From assembly GCF_014170335.1 (NCBI RefSeq), contig NZ_LZZS01000036.1, positions 248,001 through 312,000 of the forward strand: a stretch of DNA of 64,000 nt, in the 5' to 3' direction. The position numbers and the translations under genes were made by a program. Within the stretch, counting starts at the first letter, position 1, and each line of letters begins with the position of its first letter. The notes under the pieces are model-generated. The model was not told the origin of the DNA. It did no database searches and worked only from the letters and a program-made list of their open reading frames with translations. Shown here piece after piece: positions 21,108-30,500 of the stretch. Origin of the DNA: Achromobacter sp. UMC46. Its GTDB lineage: Bacteria; Pseudomonadota; Gammaproteobacteria; Burkholderiales; Burkholderiaceae_B.

Positions 21108-21941
21108 ATGACTACTTCCCCCCTTGGCAGTGCCGCCCATCACGACGGATCCCCGTTGCGCCGGCAGGCGCTGGGCGAATTCGTCCGCAGCGCCCGTTCC
21201 CGCATCACGCCCCAGATGGCCGGACTGCCTGAAGGCATGCGCCGCCGCACGCCTGGGCTGCGGCGCGAAGAGGTCGCGCAGCTGTGCGGCATCAGCGTCA
21301 CCTGGTACACCTGGATCGAGCAGGGGCGGGAAGTCTCGGTGTCGCCCTCGGTCTGGTCGCGCATCGCCGGCGTGCTGCAATTGGCGCGCGCCGAACGGGC
21401 CTACCTGTTCGACCTGGCCGACTGCGCCGATCCGCAGCATGCCCGCGACGACGCGGGCGCGGCGCCCGGCCCGCTGCAGGAATGCGTGAACGCGATCGGC
21501 GCGCCGGCCTACGTGCTGGACCGCGCCTGGAACGTGCTGGCCTACAACGAGCCGCTGCGCGAGCTGTTCGACGATTGGCCCACCCGCGACCCCGAGCCGA
21601 ACCTGCTTCGCTACATTTTCATGGACCCGGCCGCGCGCGAACTGGTGGTGGACTGGGACCAGCGCGCGCGCCGCGTCGTGGCGGAATTCCGTGCGGACGC
21701 CGGCGCCCACCTGGACGAACCGGCGGTGCTGGGATTGCTGGATACGCTAAGCCGCCAGAGTCCGGTGTTCGCCCATTGGTGGACGCGGCATGCGGTGGTG
21801 GAGCGCGAGGGCGGCCTGCGTGAATTCCAGCATCCCCGGAACGGCAAGCTGGCGTTCCAGCAGATCACGTTCCGGCTGGCGACCCACCCGGACCTGAAAC
21901 TGGTGATGCTGCTGAGCGGGACGGCGCAGGAAGCGGACTGA
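21108..21941 (+). CDS. Helix-turn-helix regulator with MmyB-like ligand-binding domain
   Basis: A 277-residue protein. Residues about 20-100 form an XRE-type HTH with the signature RRRTPGLRREEVAQLCGISVTWYTWIEQGR typical of actinobacterial and proteobacterial MmyB-like regulators. The rest is the PAS-like MmyB domain (YVLDRAWNVLAYNEPLRELF, NLLRYIFMDP, FAHWWTRHAV, HPDLKLVMLL), which in the family binds fatty-acid-like or other small ligands. It is divergent from the methyltransferase gene. A GTATAC palindrome (21075-21080) lies in the shared promoter region. Confidence 0.9.
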   Translation: MTTSPLGSAAHHDGSPLRRQALGEFVRSARSRITPQMAGLPEGMRRRTPGLRREEVAQLCGISVTWYTWIEQGREVSVSPSVWSRIAGVLQLARAERAYLFDLADCADPQHARDDAGAAPGPLQECVNAIGAPAYVLDRAWNVLAYNEPLRELFDDWPTRDPEPNLLRYIFMDPAARELVVDWDQRARRVVAEFRADAGAHLDEPAVLGLLDTLSRQSPVFAHWWTRHAVVEREGGLREFQHPRNGKLAFQQITFRLATHPDLKLVMLLSGTAQEAD

Positions 21942-21956
21942 GCCGCAGCGCACGGG

Positions 21957-22634
21957 CTACTTCGCCAGCCCGTGCTCGGTCAGGTAGCGGATCAGGAATT
22001 CGCCGTGGCCTTCGATATCGCGGCGGATTTCGCGCACCACGGCTTCGGTGTCGCCAGCCTGCAGCCCGGCGATGACGCCTTCGTGCGGATGCGCGCCAGG
22101 CAGGGTGGGGAACGGCGGGGTGTACAGATAGGACAGGTAGGACGCCGTCTGCACCCACAGGTTTTCGATCATCGACAACAGGTGAGGCATCTGCGCGGCG
22201 GAGTACAACGCGAAGTGGAAGTCGAAATTGCGGGCCAGCACCGGCGCCATCAACTGCTGCTGGCGGCTTGCCATCAGGCTGGCGTGGATGGCGCGCAGTT
22301 CGGCGATCAGCGCGGGGGTGGCAAGCGGGGCCGCGCGCCGCGCCGCGAAGCATTCGAGTTCCAGCCGGATGCTGCGCAATTCCTCCAACTGCGCCACCGT
22401 CAGTTCGGGCACTTTGACTGATTTGCCGGGGCTGAGCGCCAAGGCGCGTTCAGACACCAGTTGCAGTAGCGCTTCGCGCACAGGCGTCTGGCTGACGCCC
22501 AGCGTGTCGGTGATCGAGCGCAGCGTGATGGTGTCGCCCGGGCGCAGCTCGCCCATCATGATCTTCTGCTTGATTTCGCGGTAGATGCGGGCGGTCATGT
22601 TTTCCCGCTGCATCGGCGCCAAATTGATGGTCAT
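21957..22634 (-). CDS. GntR-family regulator, FCD domain
   Basis: A 225-residue regulator with a winged helix at about residues 13-80 (ARIYREIKQKIMMGELRPGDTITLRSITDTLGVSQTPVREALLQL) and a C-terminal FCD domain (LEELRSIRLELECFAARRAA, RNFDFHFALYSAA, HPHEGVIAGLQAGD). It is divergent from the ThDP enzyme operon, and the intergenic region carries two TTTTATAAAA palindromes, one near each gene. It most likely represses both directions until a carboxylate ligand appears. Confidence 0.92.
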   Translation of the reverse strand: MTINLAPMQRENMTARIYREIKQKIMMGELRPGDTITLRSITDTLGVSQTPVREALLQLVSERALALSPGKSVKVPELTVAQLEELRSIRLELECFAARRAAPLATPALIAELRAIHASLMASRQQQLMAPVLARNFDFHFALYSAAQMPHLLSMIENLWVQTASYLSYLYTPPFPTLPGAHPHEGVIAGLQAGDTEAVVREIRRDIEGHGEFLIRYLTEHGLAK

Positions 22635-22725
22635 CCTGTATTCCTGGTCGGCCGGGCGGCGTCATGCCCTGGTGGGAGCGGCCCGCGTAGCGCGATTCTA
22701 CCGTCTACGTCCCTCTTTCTTTACA

Positions 22726-22735
22726 TTTTATAAAA
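22726..22735. promoter_or_regulatory. Candidate GntR operator, site 1
   Basis: TTTTATAAAA is a perfect palindrome centred 48 bp from the second site and lying closer to the GntR gene. The motif resembles the AT-rich T-N-TATA-N-A sites bound by VanR-type FCD regulators. Confidence 0.55.
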
Positions 22736-22769
22736 AATAAAATAATTGACCGGCCGCAAATCTCTAATC

Positions 22770-22787
22770 TATATTTTATAAAATATA
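22770..22787. promoter_or_regulatory. Candidate GntR operator, site 2
   Basis: TATATTTTATAAAATATA is an 18-bp perfect palindrome ending 13 bp before the ThDP gene start. It contains the same TTTTATAAAA core as site 1. Its position over the start region suggests repression of the operon. Confidence 0.65.
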
Positions 22788-22800
22788 AACAGGAGACAAG

Positions 22801-24528
22801 ATGTCGACGCTGCATCCCTTGAACGCACCCGGCCTGAACAACCACGGCACCGTGGCGCACCTGATCGCCAAGGCGTTGATACGCCATGGCGTGACCCATG
22901 TGTTCGGCCAGAGCCTGCCCAGCATGCTGCACCTGGCCTGCGAGGAACTGGGCCTGACCCAGGTGGCCTACCGCAGCGAGAACGCCGGCGGCTACATGGC
23001 GGACGCCTATGCGCGCATCACCGGCAAGCCCGCCATCGTGACTGCGCAGAACGGGCCGGCGGCCACGCTGCTGGTGCCGCCGCTGGCTGAAGCGTTGAAG
23101 GTGTCGATCCCCGTCATCGCGCTGGTCCAGGACGTCAACCGCGACCAGACCGACAAGAACGCGTTCCAGGAATTCGACCACCTTGGCCTGTTCGCGTCCT
23201 GCACCAAGTGGGTACGCCGGGTCACCGAGGCGTCGCGGGTCGAAGACTATGTGGACCAGGCCTTCGCCATCGCGTGCTCGGGCCGTCCGGGTCCCGTGGC
23301 CTTGATGCTGCCGGCGGATTTGCTGAACGAGGCCGCCGCGGCTTCGCAACGGCACGCCAGCCTGGGGCATTTCCCGTTGGACCGCAGCGTGGCCGCAAGC
23401 GCTGCGGTGAAGGCTGCGGCAGACCTGCTGGCCGGCGCGCAACGGCCCGTGGTGGTGGCCGGCGGCGGCGTGCATGTCTCGGGCGCCAGTCAGGCGCTGG
23501 CCGCCTTGCAGGAAGCGGCCCACCTGCCGGTGGGCACCACGGTCATGGGCAAGGGCGCCACGGATGAACGGCATCCGTTGTCGCTTGGCGTGGTTGGCTA
23601 CTTCATGGGTCCCAACGGCGCCAGCCGCGATCTGCGCCCGCTGATCGCCGATGCCGACGTCGTCCTGCTGGTGGGCACGCGCACCAACCAGAACGCCACG
23701 GATTCCTGGAAGCTGTATCCCAAGAACGCCCGCTACATCCACATCGATGTCGACGGCGCCGAAATCGGCCGCAACTACGAAGCGCTGCGCCTGGCGGGCG
23801 ACGCGCGCGAAACGCTGCTGGCGTTGGAACGCGAGCTGGCCAGCCGCGACCTGTCCGCCGCGCAGGCACGCCGCGCGGCCCTGGAAGCCGCCATCGAATC
23901 GGGCAAGGCATCGTCCTGGGAGGCGTCGCGCGCCGCCCGCCTGTCGGACCAGCAGCCGATCCGCCCCGAACGCCTGCTGGAGGAAATCCGCCATGACGTG
24001 GACGAAAACACCATCGTGGTCGCCGACGCCAGCTATTCCTCGATCTGGATCGCCAACTACCTGACGTCGCTGGCCCCCGGGATGCGCTTTCTGACGCCAC
24101 GCGGGCTGGCTGGCCTGGGCTGGGGCTTCCCCATGGCCATGGGCGCCAAGGTGGCGCGCCCCGAGGCGCACGTGGTCTGCGTGGTGGGAGACGGCGGCTT
24201 CGGCCATGTGTGGTCGGAACTGGAGACCGCGCGCCGCATGGGCATCAAGGTGACGCTGGTCGTCATCAACAACGGCATCCTGGGCTTCCAGAAGCATGCC
24301 GAGAACGTGAAATTCGGCGCGCATACGTCGGCCGTCCACTTCCACCCCGTGGACCATGCGGCAGTGGCCCGCGCGGCGGGTTGCCTGGGCGTGCGCGTGG
24401 AGGCGCCGGCGGATCTGGCCGCCGCGCTGCGCGACGCGCGCAACGCCGAACTGACGACGCTCGTCGAAGTCATGTGCGACGAAAACGCGTTCCCCCCCAT
24501 CACCTTCTTCACGGCGGACCCGGCATGA
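22801..24528 (+). CDS. Thiamine-diphosphate enzyme of the acetolactate synthase family
   Basis: A 575-residue ThDP enzyme with all three domains. The pyrimidine-binding domain has FGQSLPSMLHL and the catalytic glutamate in YRSENAGGYMADAYARITG. The central domain has RPVVVAGGGVHVSGA and VLLVGTRTNQ. The diphosphate-binding domain has GDGGFGHVWSELETA followed by VVINNGILGFQK, the GDG-X-NN motif. It resembles catalytic subunits of acetolactate synthase, but there is no regulatory IlvN-type subunit, and its neighbours (SDR, TctC receptor, GntR) mark it as a catabolic decarboxylase, carboligase or lyase for an unknown 2-oxo or 2-hydroxy acid. An AGGAGA site precedes the ATG. Confidence 0.85.
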   Translation: MSTLHPLNAPGLNNHGTVAHLIAKALIRHGVTHVFGQSLPSMLHLACEELGLTQVAYRSENAGGYMADAYARITGKPAIVTAQNGPAATLLVPPLAEALKVSIPVIALVQDVNRDQTDKNAFQEFDHLGLFASCTKWVRRVTEASRVEDYVDQAFAIACSGRPGPVALMLPADLLNEAAAASQRHASLGHFPLDRSVAASAAVKAAADLLAGAQRPVVVAGGGVHVSGASQALAALQEAAHLPVGTTVMGKGATDERHPLSLGVVGYFMGPNGASRDLRPLIADADVVLLVGTRTNQNATDSWKLYPKNARYIHIDVDGAEIGRNYEALRLAGDARETLLALERELASRDLSAAQARRAALEAAIESGKASSWEASRAARLSDQQPIRPERLLEEIRHDVDENTIVVADASYSSIWIANYLTSLAPGMRFLTPRGLAGLGWGFPMAMGAKVARPEAHVVCVVGDGGFGHVWSELETARRMGIKVTLVVINNGILGFQKHAENVKFGAHTSAVHFHPVDHAAVARAAGCLGVRVEAPADLAAALRDARNAELTTLVEVMCDENAFPPITFFTADPA

Positions 24529-25280
24529 AACAGGATCCGAGCAAAGTCGCGCTGGTGACCGGCGCGGGCCGCGGCATCGGCCTGGAGGTCGCCCGCCTGC
24601 TGCTGGCCAAGGGCTACCGCGTGCTGGCCGTCAGCCGCGAGGGCGTGGACCCGCAGCACCTGGGCGGCGCCTCTGCGCAATTGCGCACCGAACGCGCCGA
24701 CGTCACCGACTATGCGGCCATGCAAGCCGTGGTGGACAGCGCGCGCGCGCAATGGGGGCCGGTGTCGGTGCTGATGAACAACGCGGGCATCTCGCCCAAG
24801 CAGGCGGACGGAAATTCCGCCGGCATCCTGGACATCACGCCCGCGGAATGGGAATCGGTGCTGCAGGTCAACCTGACGTCCATCCTGCGCCTGTGCCAGA
24901 TGGTGCTGCCGGGCATGCGCGAGCAGGGATGGGGGCGCATCGTCAACGTGTCTTCGCTGGCGGGCCGCGCCAAGTCGCTGGTGGCGGGCGGCAGCTACAT
25001 GGCGTCCAAGGCCGGCGTGCTGGGGCTGACCCGCGCCATCGCCGCCGAAATGGGTCCGCACGGCATCACGGCCAACGCCATCACGCCGGGGCGCATCCTG
25101 ACCGAAATGGCGCAGCAGGCCGCGCCGTCGGTGAACGAGGACTACGCGGCGCAGATTCCCGTGCGCCGCCTGGGAACGCCCGAAGAAGTGGCGGCGGCGA
25201 TGGTGTTCCTGGCCGCGGAAGAGGCGGGCTTCATCAACGGGGCCATCCTCGATATCAATGGCGGCTTCTACATGCCCTGA
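24525..25280 (+). CDS. Short-chain dehydrogenase/reductase
   Basis: A 251-residue classical SDR with TGAGRGIGLE (cofactor glycines), NNAG, the catalytic serine in VNVSSLAG, YMASK carrying the Tyr and Lys, and a C-terminal GGFYM. It is close to 3-oxoacyl-ACP reductase/sugar dehydrogenase-like SDRs. Its ATG overlaps the ThDP gene stop (ATGA), so it almost certainly works in the same pathway, perhaps oxidising the hydroxy-acid substrate or reducing the aldehyde or ketone product. The SDR fold alone does not define the substrate. Confidence 0.88.
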   Translation: MKQDPSKVALVTGAGRGIGLEVARLLLAKGYRVLAVSREGVDPQHLGGASAQLRTERADVTDYAAMQAVVDSARAQWGPVSVLMNNAGISPKQADGNSAGILDITPAEWESVLQVNLTSILRLCQMVLPGMREQGWGRIVNVSSLAGRAKSLVAGGSYMASKAGVLGLTRAIAAEMGPHGITANAITPGRILTEMAQQAAPSVNEDYAAQIPVRRLGTPEEVAAAMVFLAAEEAGFINGAILDINGGFYMP

Positions 25281-25317
25281 GCATGCCGCCCCTAAAAAAA
25301 ACCACAAGGAGACAAAC

Positions 25318-26274
25318 ATGAAAGCAGCATCGATGCTGGCGGCGCTGGCCGCCGCCGCGATAAGCGTCACGACCACCCCCGCACTGGCGTGGCCCGACAA
25401 GGAGGTGACGCTGACGGTGAACTACGGCGCCGGCGGCAACACGGACGTCGCCAGCCGTGAGCTGGCCCGCGCGATGGAGGCGGACCTGGGCCGCGCCGTC
25501 GTGGTGTTCAACCGCCCCGGCGCGCTGGGCACCATCGGCCCGGCCTACGTGGCCAAGCAGCAGGCCGACGGCTACAACGTGGGCGTGGTGACGCTGTCGT
25601 CCATCGCCATCATGCCGCACCTGATGGCCATCCCCTACGCCGCCCGCGATTTCGATTTCGTGGCCGCTTACGGCCGCTACCGCTACGGGGTCGTGGTGCG
25701 CGCGGATTCGCCGTACAAGAGCGTGGCCGATCTGGTCGCGGCCGGCAAGCAAGGCCCCGGCATCTTCTTCGGCGCGCCGTCCGCGCCCAACAACCTGGCC
25801 ATGTTCGACCTGGGCCGGGTCACGGGCGCGAAGTTCGAGCAGGTGTCGTACAAGTCGGGCAGCGAAACCGTGTCGGCACTGCTGAGCAAACAGGTCGACG
25901 CCATCGTCCAGAACCCGTCGGATGTCACGAGCTACATCCAGGCTGGCCGCTTGCGCCTGCTGGCTTCGGCCAGCCCGATCCGCTGGCCGGAATTCCCCGA
26001 TGTGCCCACGCTGAAGGAAGCCGGCTACGACGTGGAGATCGATTCGTGGCTGGGGCTGGCGGTGCCCAAGGGCACGCCGGATGCCGTGCGCGCCCGTCTG
26101 GAGCAATCGGCCAAGACGGCCGTGGCTTCGGATCGCTTGCAGCAGACCTACAAGCAACTGGGCGTGGACCCCGTGTGGATGTCGGGGCAGGACTACGCGA
26201 AGATGGTCGGCACGACCTACGAACAGATGGGCCGCGCCATCAAGGCGGCGAACCTGCCGCGCATGACGAACTGA
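25318..26274 (+). CDS. Tripartite tricarboxylate transporter receptor (TctC/Bug family)
   Basis: A 318-residue periplasmic receptor with signal peptide (SMLAALAAAAISVTTTPALAWP) and family blocks: NYGAGGNTDVASRELA, VVVFNRPGALGTIGPAYVAKQQADGYNVG, SPIRWPEFPDVPTLKEAGYDVEIDSW and GLAVPKGTPDAV. TctC proteins bind small carboxylates. No TctA or TctB membrane subunits are nearby, as is common for the greatly expanded Bug family in Alcaligenaceae; it may use distant TctAB or act as a sensor. An AAGGAGA site precedes the ATG. Its last 35 bases overlap the convergent mutY gene. Confidence 0.9.
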   Translation: MKAASMLAALAAAAISVTTTPALAWPDKEVTLTVNYGAGGNTDVASRELARAMEADLGRAVVVFNRPGALGTIGPAYVAKQQADGYNVGVVTLSSIAIMPHLMAIPYAARDFDFVAAYGRYRYGVVVRADSPYKSVADLVAAGKQGPGIFFGAPSAPNNLAMFDLGRVTGAKFEQVSYKSGSETVSALLSKQVDAIVQNPSDVTSYIQAGRLRLLASASPIRWPEFPDVPTLKEAGYDVEIDSWLGLAVPKGTPDAVRARLEQSAKTAVASDRLQQTYKQLGVDPVWMSGQDYAKMVGTTYEQMGRAIKAANLPRMTN

Positions 26275-27334
26275 ACAGGCTGTCCTGCATGCCGGCGTCC
26301 ACCAGCCCTTGCAACAGCTTCTTCACGGGCGCCGGCAGGGCCATCGCGCCCAGCTTGTCGGCATGCACCCAACGTTCGGGCAGCGCCGATTCGCGCAGGC
26401 TGGCCGCGCGCACGGGCACGAGCCACGGCCGGATGTGCAGGCGGTAGTGCGTGAACGTGTGGGCGAAGGCGGCAAGCTCGAAGCGTTGTTCGGGCTCCAG
26501 GCCCAGCGCGCGGGAGGCGGCGTCGGGGTCGCCGGCCACATCGAACTCGGGAAGGCTCCACAGCCCGCCCCAGATGCCGGGTTCCGGCCGCTGCTGTAGC
26601 AGGAACGCCCCTTGGTGCTGCAGCACCAACATACAGGTCTCGCGCTCCGGTATCGCTTTGCGTACTTTCGGCGTGGGCAGTTCGGCCTGCCGGCCTTCGC
26701 GGCGGGCGACGCAGCTGCCGGCCACCGGGCACTTGTCGCAAGCCGGCTTGCCGCGCGTGCACAGCGTGGCGCCCAAATCCATCTGCCCTTGCGTATAGGC
26801 GGCCATGTCCAGGCCGGGGGCGGCCTCGACCTGCGCATCGGCCAGCGCCCATAGCCGCGTCTCGACGTCCCGTTTGGACGGATCGCCGGCGATGCCGAAG
26901 TGGCGGGTGAATACGCGCTTGACGTTGCCGTCCAGGATGGGCGAACGTTCGCCATAGGCGAACGCCGCAATCGCTGCCGCCGTGGACCGGCCGATGCCGG
27001 GCAGGGTGGCGATGGCTTCTGCGGTGGGCGGAAAGCGGCCGTTCCAATCGCGCACGATCTCCTGCGCGCAGCGGTGCAGGTTGCGGGCGCGGGCGTAGTA
27101 GCCCAGGCCGGCCCAGTACGGCATCACGTCTTCCTGCGCGGCGGCGGCCAGCGCGGCCACGTCAGGGAAGCGCTGCAGGAAGCGGTCGTAATAGGGGATC
27201 ACGGTGGCCACTTGCGTCTGCTGCAGCATGATCTCGGACAGCCAGATCCGATACGGGTCACGCGTGTTTTGCCAGGGCAGGTCATGCCGGCCATGCTGGC
27301 GCTGCCAGGCGACGATACGAGGGGCGAATTCCAT
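26240..27334 (-). CDS. mutY: Adenine DNA glycosylase
   Basis: MutY removes adenine mispaired with 8-oxoguanine. The 364-residue protein shows LSEIMLQQTQV with the catalytic glutamate, the helix-hairpin-helix LPGIGRSTAAAI, the catalytic aspartate in PILDGNVKRV, four Fe-S cysteines in LCTRGKPACDKCPVAGSC, and a C-terminal NUDIX-like domain (LLQQRPEPGIWGGLWSLPEF). The start at 27334 gives the family-typical beginning; longer readings upstream are rejected. The 3' end overlaps the convergent tctC gene by 35 nt, and the tail DSLFSSSCAAGSPP is encoded opposite that gene. Confidence 0.96.
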   Translation of the reverse strand: MEFAPRIVAWQRQHGRHDLPWQNTRDPYRIWLSEIMLQQTQVATVIPYYDRFLQRFPDVAALAAAAQEDVMPYWAGLGYYARARNLHRCAQEIVRDWNGRFPPTAEAIATLPGIGRSTAAAIAAFAYGERSPILDGNVKRVFTRHFGIAGDPSKRDVETRLWALADAQVEAAPGLDMAAYTQGQMDLGATLCTRGKPACDKCPVAGSCVARREGRQAELPTPKVRKAIPERETCMLVLQHQGAFLLQQRPEPGIWGGLWSLPEFDVAGDPDAASRALGLEPEQRFELAAFAHTFTHYRLHIRPWLVPVRAASLRESALPERWVHADKLGAMALPAPVKKLLQGLVDAGMQDSLFSSSCAAGSPP

Positions 27335-27506
27335 GCCGCAGATTATCGCATCGCCCTCTTGCCGGGGTCGGGGCGACCGGTTACAACTGATGGACCTAGA
27401 GCGCGAAAGCGCCATCACTTCACTTTCACGGCCCTTGTTGGCCCGCGGTCGCGCATGGCGCCGGACGCGAAGCTGGTGGGGGCATCCAGGATCTTGGAGT
27501 CGAGAC

Positions 27507-30500
27507 ATGAATGCCCCGTTGCCGCCCGCCTTGCGCGCCGCGCTGGAATCCGTCCAGCTGGACGACAAATACACCCTTGAATCCGGCCGGGCGTGGATGA
27601 GCGGCATCCACGCCCTGGTCCGCCTGCCCATGATGCAGCGCGTGCGGGATGCGCGGGCAGGGCTGAACACGGCAGGTTTCGTCTCCGGCTATCGCGGCTC
27701 GCCGCTGGGCGGCGTGGACCAGAACATGTGGAAGGCGGCCAAGTATCTGAAGGCCCACCACGTCGAGTTCCAGCCGGGCATCAACGAAGACCTGGCCGCA
27801 ACCGCCGTCTGGGGGTCGCAGCAGGTCAACCTGTTCCCGGGCGCGAAGTACGACGGCGTCTTCGGCATGTGGTACGGCAAGGGGCCGGGCGTGGACCGCT
27901 GCGGCGACGTCTTCAAGCACGCCAACGCGGCGGGCACCTCGCGCCACGGCGGCGTGCTGGTGGTGGCGGGCGACGACCATCCGGCCAAGTCCTCGACGCT
28001 GCCGCATCAAAGCGACCACATCCTGAAGGCCTGTATGATCCCGGCGCTGTTTCCGGCCAGCGTCCAGGAAGTGCTGGATTTCGGCCTGCACGGCTGGGCC
28101 ATGAGCCGCTATGCCGGCGTGTGGGTGGGCATGAAGTGCATCACCGACATCGTGGAAGTGTCGGCGTCGGTGGATGTGGACCCGCACCGCGTGCGCATCC
28201 AGCTGCCCGAAGACTTCCTGATGCCGGCCGACGGCTTGAACATCCGCGTGCCCGACACACCGCTGCAGCAAGAGGCCCGGCTACTGGACTACAAGCTGTA
28301 CGCCGCGTTGGCTTACGCCCGCGCCAACAAGCTCAACCGCGAGCTCTGGCACGTTCCCCCGCGCGACGCGCGCTTCGGCATCATGACCTCCGGCAAGGCC
28401 TATCTGGACACGCGCCAGGCGCTGTCCGACCTGGGGCTGACCGAAGCCGTCTGCCAGCGCATTGGCCTGCGCCTGTTCAAGGTGGGCATGGTCTGGCCGC
28501 TGGAGTCCACCGGCATGCAGCAGTTCGCCGAAGGCCTGGACGAGATTCTGGTCGTCGAGGAAAAGCGCCAGGTGCTGGAATACCAGTTGAAGGAAGAACT
28601 GTTCAGCTGGATCGGCAGCGGCAAGAAGATCCCGCGCGTGGCCGGCAAGTTCGACGACAAGGACGGCGGCGAATGGTCCGTGCCGCAAGGCAATTGGCTG
28701 CTGCCCGCGGCCTACGAGTTTTCGCCGGCGATGGTCGCGAAAGCGATCGCGGCGCGCCTGCTGCGCTTTGAATTGCCCGAGGACGTGCGCGCCGGCATCC
28801 TCGCCCGGCTGGATTTCATCAGCGGCCGCGAACAGGTCCTGGCGCGCCCGCGCATCGTCGAAGAGCGCAAGCCCTGGTTCTGTTCGGGCTGCCCGCACAA
28901 TACCTCGACCCGTGTGCCGGACGGGTCGCGCGGCATGGCCGGCATCGGCTGCCACTACATGGTGCGGTGGATGGACCGCAACACCGAGGTCTACACGCAG
29001 ATGGGCGGCGAAGGCGTGCCCTGGGTGGGCCAGGCCCCGTTCACCGAGGAAAAGCACGTGTTCGCCAATCTGGGCGACGGCACCTACTTCCACTCCGGCC
29101 TGCTGGCCATCCGCGCGGCGGTGGCGGCCAAGGTGCCGATCACCTACAAGATCCTGTTCAACGACGCCGTCGCCATGACGGGCGGCCAACCCGTCGACGG
29201 CCCGATCAGCGTCCCGATGATCAGCCGCCAGATGTCGGCCGAAGGCATCGACAAGATCGTCGTCGTCACGGACGACCCCGACAAGTACAAAGACGTCTCG
29301 GACCTTGCGCCCGGCGTGCCGGTGATGCACCGCGACGAGCTGGACGCGGTGATGCGCGACATGCGCGAGCATCCAGGCGTGTCGGTGCTGATTTACGACC
29401 AGACCTGCGCCACCGAAAAGCGCCGGCGCCGCAAGCGCAACGCCTATCCCGACCCGGCGCGCCGCGTCGTCATCAACGAACGCGTCTGCGAAGGCTGCGG
29501 CGACTGTTCGCAGAAGTCCCATTGCCTGTCGGTCGAGCCGCTGGAAACCGAATTCGGCCGCAAGCGCACGATCAACCAGTCCAGCTGCAACAAGGATTTC
29601 TCCTGTCTGAAGGGCTTCTGCCCCAGCTTCGTGACGGTGGAGGGCGGCAGGCTGAGAAAGCCCAAGGCGCTGTCGCAAGAAGGCGTCATCGACGAAGGCG
29701 TGCCTGCGCCGCGCGCGGCTGTGCTGGACCAGCCGTACGGCGTCTTCATCGCCGGCGTCGGCGGCACGGGCGTGGTCACCATCGGCCAATTACTGGGCAT
29801 GGCGGCGCATCTGGAAGGCAAGGGCTGTTCGGTGCTGGACATGGCCGGCCTGGCGCAAAAGGGCGGCGCCGTGTATTCGCACGTGGTGCTGGCGCAGTCG
29901 CCCGACCACCTGATGAATACGCGCGTCGCCATGGGCGAGGCCGACCTGCTGCTGGCGGGCGACCTGGTGGTGGCCACCAGCGCGGACAGCATGGCGCGCC
30001 TGCGCCCGGGACGCACCCGCGCGCTACTGAACCGCGACAACGCGCCGACCGCCGCCTTCGTCTCCAACCCCGACTGGACGCTGCCCAGCGCCAACCTGAC
30101 CGCCGACCTGCAAGCCGCCTGCGGCAAGGAGAACCTGCACATGGTGGACGCGGCCGCGATGGCGGTCGTGCTGCTGGGCGACGCGATCTACGCCAATCCC
30201 CTGATGATGGGCTACGCCTACCAGAAGGGCTGGATCCCGCTGTCGCAAGAGGCGCTGCTGCGGGCGATCGAGCTGAACGGCCAGCAAGTCCCCGCCAACC
30301 AGGCCGCTTTCGCCTGGGGCCGCCGCGCCGCGCACGACATGGCCGACGTGGCGCGCGTGCTGGCCAACGGCGGCATGCCGATCGCGCCGCCCGAAGACAT
30401 CATCGAGATCAAGCGCCCGCGCGCCGCCGCTCCGGTCACCGAACTGAAGAAACCCGCCGGCGAACTGGCGCAGACGGTGGCGGTGCGCAAAGCGTTCCTG

